A stretch of DNA of 42,354 bases from Candidatus Enterovibrio escicola. GTDB taxonomy: Bacteria; Pseudomonadota; Gammaproteobacteria; Enterobacterales; Vibrionaceae. The DNA lies in the NCBI RefSeq assembly GCF_002464935.1, contig NZ_NBYY01000029.1, positions 1-42,354 on the forward strand, given 5' to 3'. Of the stretch, positions 38,338 through 42,354 are shown piece after piece (position 1 is the stretch's first letter; the number at the start of each line of letters is the position of its first letter). The notes under the pieces were generated by a model that worked only from the letters and a program-made list of their open reading frames with translations, had not been told where the DNA came from and did not search any database. The position numbers and the translations under genes were made by a program.

Positions 38338-39152
38338 CCCGCGAGAGAAACGGCACTGATGGTGAAAGGTATTTTTAAACTCCTACTTCATAGATTAGAA
38401 GGCTTTCTTAATTCAGTGTTTACGTTGATGAGTGTCCCGCTGAAATCCCTTACATACACCTGCATTAGCAAGCATTCTAAGACCGTAAAAGTTAAGTACC
38501 CTTTGCCGAGTCTAGGTGTGGGCGCTCACGTCATTATTGATACCACAGGCCTAAAAGTATACGACGAAGATGACTAAAAAACGCGTAAACACGGGAAGGA
38601 GAAGCGGTGTATTTGGCGCAAACTTCATCTTGTCGGTAATGTGTCTACTTATGAAATTATTGCTGCAACAGTTAATCTAATTTCTATGGATGACAATGAG
38701 GTTTTACCTACATTGCTTAACCCATTACAACAAAAGATACAGCAAGGCAGTGCTGCCGAAGCCTATGACACAAGAACATGTCACCAAATACTGAAGAACA
38801 AAGGAATAACACCCACTATTTTACATCGAAGCAACGCGGGGTACTGGGAGACAGGGTATCCTAAAAATGAAGCTGTAAAGGCTTTATAAAGAGAACAAAC
38901 TAGTGGAGTATTAACAGGACATTGGTTATAACAAACGCTCATTAGCAGAGACAGAAATGTTTCGCTATAAACAATTTCTCAGCCCTCAACTTACTCTTCG
39001 TGATTACAATGCTCAAGTTAGTGAAGCACTGGTAAATGTAAAAGCGATGAACAAAGTTCTAAGACTCGGTATACCTATTCACCAGCAGACAAACTAATAC
39101 TGTAAAAAAGATTGGGATCAGTGCGTTATAGGCCTGATTTAATCAACAACTC
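38338..39152 (+). mobile_element. IS5-family (IS903-like) copy lacking its 5' end
   Basis: It runs from inside the transposase gene to the terminal repeat at 39133-39152 (reverse of GTTGTTGATTAAATCAGGCC). It is the longest IS5 copy in the window. Confidence 0.85.
38340..39097 (+). pseudogene. IS5-family transposase pseudogene
   Basis: The frames give ETALMVKGIFKLLLHRLEGF, VKVKYPLPSLGVGAHVIIDTTG (first catalytic aspartate), a TAA replacing the family tryptophan after DEDD, and KTRKHGKEKRCIWRKLHL. Then follow MDDNEVLPTLLNPLQQKIQ, YDTRTCHQILKNKGITPTI and NEAVKAL, a frameshift, and SLAETEMFRYKQFLSPQLTL to the TAA at 39095-39097. It is non-functional. Confidence 0.85.
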
Positions 39153-39273
39153 CGCACCAATGGCGTTAACTCTTACTTTCAAGTGCCAATCATGAACTCC
39201 ATAGCATCAACTTCCTTTTTAGAGTACCTTGCGTTCGCAGCATACTCTTGGCAAAACCACTTTCATCTAAGTA

Positions 39274-40120
39274 ACTTGAACTACGCTTAAGAAATGAACT
39301 AAATACCAAAGTCGCGATCTGATCGTTTGAAATAAACTATGACTGAACAAGGATTTGAGCATTAATAACTTAGACGCTGTTTTTAGCGATGTCAGCAACT
39401 TCTGCTAGACTTTCCTCCCTGCATGGGACAAACACCTAATTTCTTCCGATGTCAAACAAGGAAAGAAGCCTTTTCGCCTCTACGTTAGCGAAGTGATGAC
39501 GATAGTGATAGCTTTCCATCAATCGGGGTATCGAGACTTCCAAACCTATTAAATCCACTTTGTTTGCCGTTACCTCACCAACGAATTTCCTGAATTAATC
39601 AGCTACACGCGAATGCTCAAGCTCACACAAGGTGTTCTGGTTCCGCTTTGCTTTTACCTCACTCACCCTCAGGTAAAGCCGACAGGGATTGCCTTCGTTT
39701 ATTCGTCCAAGCTACAGGTTTGTCACAACCTACGCATTCTCAGACATCAAGTTTTTAAAGGTACCTCGAAGGGAGGAAAAGAAACGAGGGGGTGGTTCTA
39801 CGGAGATACAGGTATATCTCTGGTCTATTGGAGCGGGAACTAGCAGATAAGGGAGTAACACTGATAACGGGTGTGAAAAAAACATAAAATCAAAGGTGAT
39901 GAAACTTTAGAACCGCCTGATACTCCAGAAATGATTTATTATTGAAACCGTTTTTGATCAACTAAAAAAGATATCCCAAATCAAGTATTTTTGGCAACGT
40001 AATTGTATTAGCTTTATGATCAACTTGCTGGCGGGGTTTATCGCATATTCATTTCAACCAAAGAAGCCGAATATCAAGATGACTCGGCTTGATAAGCAAG
40101 CGCTTATGCAGATCTGAGGT
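39274..40120 (+). mobile_element. IS982-family copy with internal deletion and TAAGTA target repeat
   Basis: It is 847 bp long and flanked by TAAGTA at 39268-39273 and 40121-40126. About 115 bp is deleted near 39800, where TACGG occurs on both sides in the parent sequence. The transposase start codon is ATT (39361) and frameshifts are present, so the gene is dead. It inserted into an IS630 relic on its right side. Confidence 0.9.
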
Positions 40121-40517
40121 TAAGTAGATGATGGGTCTACCTTTTGCTTTATATTTCTCTATTTTTTTCGCTGAAGTATTGGCGTTTTTGTTTACAAGTT
40201 TTAGGATAAAATATGGTTTTTTAAAGGTGATATTGAGATGCTTCAATGCATAGTGAATTGCAAGTTGAGTGACATTAAGGCATTATGCTCGCTACCTCTA
40301 GTAATCATCAGGAAACTCCTCTACATCCTTAAGTAAAATATTCTCATCCATTTTTATAGCGGGTTTATGTCTAGGAATACAAGCCTCCAGCTTATTAGCT
40401 AAACAAAATGAGATCCGAATTTCAACATCAAAATGAACGCTTATCTGTTTAATCGTTAATTTGTGTTCTTCTTTGTAAACCAAAACTCGCTTGTGAAAAT
40501 CTAAATTTTAAACCATT
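40121..40517 (-). pseudogene. IS630-family transposase N-terminal relic
   Basis: The minus-strand frame reads DFHKRVLVYKEEHKLTIKQI, then NKLEACIPRHKPAIKMDENIL and LKDVEEFPDDY, then a stop. A later frame gives ALKHLNITFKKPYF and KIEKYKAKGRPIIYL. This is the IS630 helix-turn-helix and linker order leading to the first DDE block (YLDESGF), where the IS982 insertion cuts it. Confidence 0.75.
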
Positions 40518-40585
40518 TGCGCATGGCGCCACATTAATAGTTATCTAGCTATAACACCTGTGCATTTTACCTGACGGCGAACAGA

Positions 40586-40722
40586 ATTCTCGGCACCAGA
40601 GGTGTGTGTGGTTTATACTCAACCTAGCTTGCTAGGTTAATTGCTTATACATTCCAATCAAAGATACCAAGCATTAAAATCACTTAGCTTGGAAAATCCG
40701 TACGTATAAGAACCTTAGATTA
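40586..40722 (+). mobile_element. divergent IS982-family 3'-end fragment
   Basis: CTCGGCACCAGAGG through the end near 40722 aligns with gaps to the 3' end of the other IS982 copies (28000-28137). It ends in a CGTATAAGAACCTTAGAT-like terminus followed by TAAGTA (40723-40728). It is clearly older or of another subgroup. Confidence 0.55.
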
Positions 40723-40735
40723 AGTAAGTTTATGG

Positions 40736-40999
40736 TTACTCGTAAAGGTACAGGTTTTCTTTTACATATACTTCGAAATCTGTGAAACCGCCTATGTGGT
40801 TTTGGTCAACAAAGATTTGAGGTACGCTATCTACAGGCTTCCCAATAGTTTTTTCTAAATCTGCTTTGTTAACCCCTTCAGCATGGATATCCACATAGCG
40901 ATAGTTGAAATCATCAAGTTTAGCTTTTAGCTTATCGGACAAATCTTTAGCACGGACACAGAAAGGGCAACCAAGACGACCAAAAATAACAACGAACAT
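40736..40999 (-). CDS. grxA: glutaredoxin 1 GrxA
   Basis: This glutathione-dependent dithiol oxidoreductase supplies electrons to ribonucleotide reductase and reduces protein disulfides in the cytoplasm. The 87 residues compare with 85 in E. coli GrxA. The active site C11-P-F-C14 sits in the usual GRxGCPxCVRAKDL context (GRLGCPFCVRAKDL). The cis-proline loop SVPQIFVDQ and the GGFTDFEVYVKENL glutathione-binding end are present. It stands alone; the stop is TAA. Confidence 0.95.
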   Translation of the reverse strand: MFVVIFGRLGCPFCVRAKDLSDKLKAKLDDFNYRYVDIHAEGVNKADLEKTIGKPVDSVPQIFVDQNHIGGFTDFEVYVKENLYLYE

Positions 41000-41325
41000 A
41001 ATTTATAATCCCATTTTCTTTGTTGTGTTGAATACATATCAATTATGCCTTAACCAGTTGTAAGATAAAATAATTTTTTATCTCAATTCAATCTAAACCA
41101 CCTATCAATAAGTAAGATGTACGCATATACACAACCATTATTATCATTGCAGAGATCTAAACCATAGGCATAGTTAGGAGAAGTCCTCCACATCTTTAAT
41201 TCAGTGAATAAGGAGTACATTATTACAGAGTTTAATCCATTTACAGATTGTAGTGGCAGCCTAAATTTAGGCACTTAATTTAAAGGTGATATCATCACCG
41301 TATGATGGGAGCAGGTAACACAATG
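41000..41325. other. region upstream of grxA with one unassigned small ORF
   Basis: The grxA promoter should lie near 41005-41080. A 63-codon minus-strand frame (GTG 41274 to 41083) has a protein-like composition (ELKMWRTSPNYAYGLDLCND) but no family I recognise and no clear ribosome site. It could be a decayed gene tail. Confidence 0.3.
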
Positions 41326-41811
41326 GGCATTGTTGATTAAATTAGGCTTATAACGCACAGATCGCAATCTTCTTTATAGTCTTAATTTATCTGCTGTCGA
41401 ACAGCCATAGCAAGTCTTATAACCTTGTTCATTGCTTTCATATTTGCTAGCTATTCACCAACTTGAGCATTGTAATCACGAAGAGTAAGTTGAGGGCTGA
41501 GCAACTGTTTATCGCGAAACAGTGCTGTCTATGCTAATGAGCGTTTGTGATAACTGCTGGCCTTTTTCACTCCGCCAATTTATCTTCTTCTAACGCCTTT
41601 ATAGCTTCATTTTTAGGATGCCCCTCCTCCCAGTACCCCGCGTTGCTTCGAGGTGGAATATTGGGCGTTATTCCTTTATTCTTTAGTACTTTGTGACATG
41701 TTCTTGTGTCATAGGCTCCATCAGCACTGACTTGCTGTATCTTTCGTCGTAATGGGTTAATCAATATTAGTAAAACCTCATTATCACCAACAGAAACTAG
41801 ACTAACTTCTG
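41326..41811 (-). mobile_element. IS5-family 3' half
   Basis: It begins with the terminal repeat GGCATTGTTGATTAAATTAGG. It carries a minus-strand frame (41567-41764) reading NPLRRKIQQVSADGAYDTRT, NAGYWEEGHPKNEAIKAL and more, followed by a decayed tail. It is cut at 41811/41817 by an IS982 insertion at TAATTA. Confidence 0.82.
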
Positions 41812-41817
41812 TAATTA

Positions 41818-42140
41818 ACCTGAGCTGCGTATAAGAAATAAACCAAATACCAAAGTCGCGATCTGATCGTTTGAAAAAAGCTATTAACTACATAAGGCTT
41901 GAGCATGAATAACTTAGACGCTGTTTTCGTCGATGTTGACAACTTCTGCCAGACTTTCCTCCCTGCATGGTAAAACACCGAATTTCTTTCGGTATCAAAT
42001 AAAGAAACAAACCTTCTCTCCTCTCCGTTAGCGAAGTGATGACGATAGTGATAGCTTTCTATCAATCTAGATATCGAGAATTCAAAACCTATTACATCCA
42101 CTTTATTTACCACTACCTCACCAACGAATTTCCTGAATTA
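41818..42140 (+). mobile_element. IS982-family 5' fragment
   Basis: It runs from the 5' end ACCTGAGCTGCGTATAAG, preceded by TAATTA, to TTCCTGAATTA in the transposase gene. There it is replaced by the end of an IS605-type element. ATG 41905 matches the transposase start, but the frame is broken. Confidence 0.85.
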
Positions 42141-42197
42141 ACCTCAGCAACCGTATGTGACTACTCCCCGCCCTAATCGGGCTAGGCTTCTTGTTTC
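42141..42197 (-). mobile_element. right end of an IS200/IS605-type element with hairpin
   Basis: Just after the tnpB stop on the minus strand lies the inverted repeat GCCCGATTAGGGC (42171-42183), then GGGGAGTAGTCACATACGG. This is the position where such elements have their right-end structure and where TnpB guide (omega) RNAs end. The exact boundary near 42141-42155 is uncertain. Confidence 0.5.
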
Positions 42198-42354
42198 TTA
42201 GGCCGCAACTCGTTCGTGACGAGATTTACGCAAGCTTCCACAAGCAGTAACGACGTGTCCCGCCGCTTTTATTTCAATTATTCCTTGATGCTGAATATTC
42301 AAGGCTGCATTAATATCTCGGTCATGTTGAATGCCACAGTTAGGGCACTTCCAA
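42198..42354 (-). CDS. tnpB: TnpB (IS605 OrfB-type) C-terminus, cut by the window end
   Basis: TnpB proteins are RNA-guided RuvC-type nucleases of IS200/IS605 elements. The 51 visible residues have the second half of the zinc ribbon (KCPNCG) and the last RuvC block HDRDINAALNI, whose aspartate is catalytic. They then have the tail GHVVTACGSLRKSRHERVAA and TAA. The N-terminal and main nuclease parts lie outside the window, so integrity cannot be judged. Confidence 0.85.
   Translation of the reverse strand, partial: WKCPNCGIQHDRDINAALNIQHQGIIEIKAAGHVVTACGSLRKSRHERVAA

Overview
The window looks like a chromosomal segment of a low-GC gammaproteobacterium of the Vibrionaceae. MoeB, FolE, AspC, AsnS, QueD, QueE, Fbp, YdiJ, UvrC, PgsA and GrxA all read like close homologues of the enterobacterial and Vibrio proteins, and uvrC-pgsA keeps its usual order. 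The most striking property is the load of decayed insertion sequences: about half the window is transposon wreckage from at least nine families (IS982, IS5/IS903-like, IS30, IS66, IS91, IS256, IS1, IS630, ISAs1, IS605-type and a Tn3-type transposon), much of it nested. That combination of intact housekeeping genes among fossil IS copies suggests a host-restricted lineage in reductive evolution. The transposon-rich 'Candidatus Enterovibrio' anglerfish symbionts are a possible match, but this is inference from memory and no species call is made.

Layout. 1-2563: an IS982 derivative, then a minus-strand tRNA array (Cys, four fMet, two Gly, Leu, with two decayed Gly copies) built from roughly 263-bp tandem units, then an ISAs1 relic and IS982 derivatives. 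2644-6754: moeB-moeA (minus), folE (plus), aspC (minus). 7055-9498: an IS982 copy split by an IS66 element. 9513-12542: asnS with a terminator, queD (plus), queE (minus). 12844-16829: IS5 end, then an IS982 copy split by a Tn3-type transposon with an intact serine resolvase and a ruined transposase. 17337-18353: fbp, followed by IS1, IS5 and IS982 relics. 20561-23614: ydiJ. 24027-28330: IS982, IS91, IS5 and IS30 relics around a small lipoprotein gene resembling the AspS/GspS pilotins. 28425-31988: a small phosphoglycosyl transferase, then IS5, IS982 and IS30 ends, then pgsA and uvrC. 34155-35987: a hybrid histidine kinase. 36366-40722: IS256, IS30, IS91, IS5, IS982 and IS630 relics. 40736-40999: grxA. 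41326-42354: IS5 and IS982 pieces and the C-terminus of a TnpB protein running off the window.

How the genes fit together. The surviving genes are core metabolism and information processing: molybdopterin activation (moeAB), GTP-derived pterin and 7-deazaguanine steps (folE, queD, queE), amino-acid transamination (aspC), asparaginyl-tRNA charging (asnS), gluconeogenesis (fbp), a D-2-hydroxyacid-type flavoprotein (ydiJ), excision repair (uvrC), phosphatidylglycerol synthesis (pgsA), redox (grxA), and initiator, Gly, Cys and Leu tRNAs. Most sit as singletons or short operons bounded by IS scars, and several IS copies carry mismatched flanks, so recombination between IS copies has probably reshuffled the region.

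No DDE transposase in the window is intact as far as I can read. I did not find a CRISPR array, an obvious defence island or a clearly new multi-gene system. The most informative signals are the tRNA tandem array with one-sided decay, the IS982 TAANTA target preference and its use for telling original from recombinant junctions, and the dated nesting of transposons.
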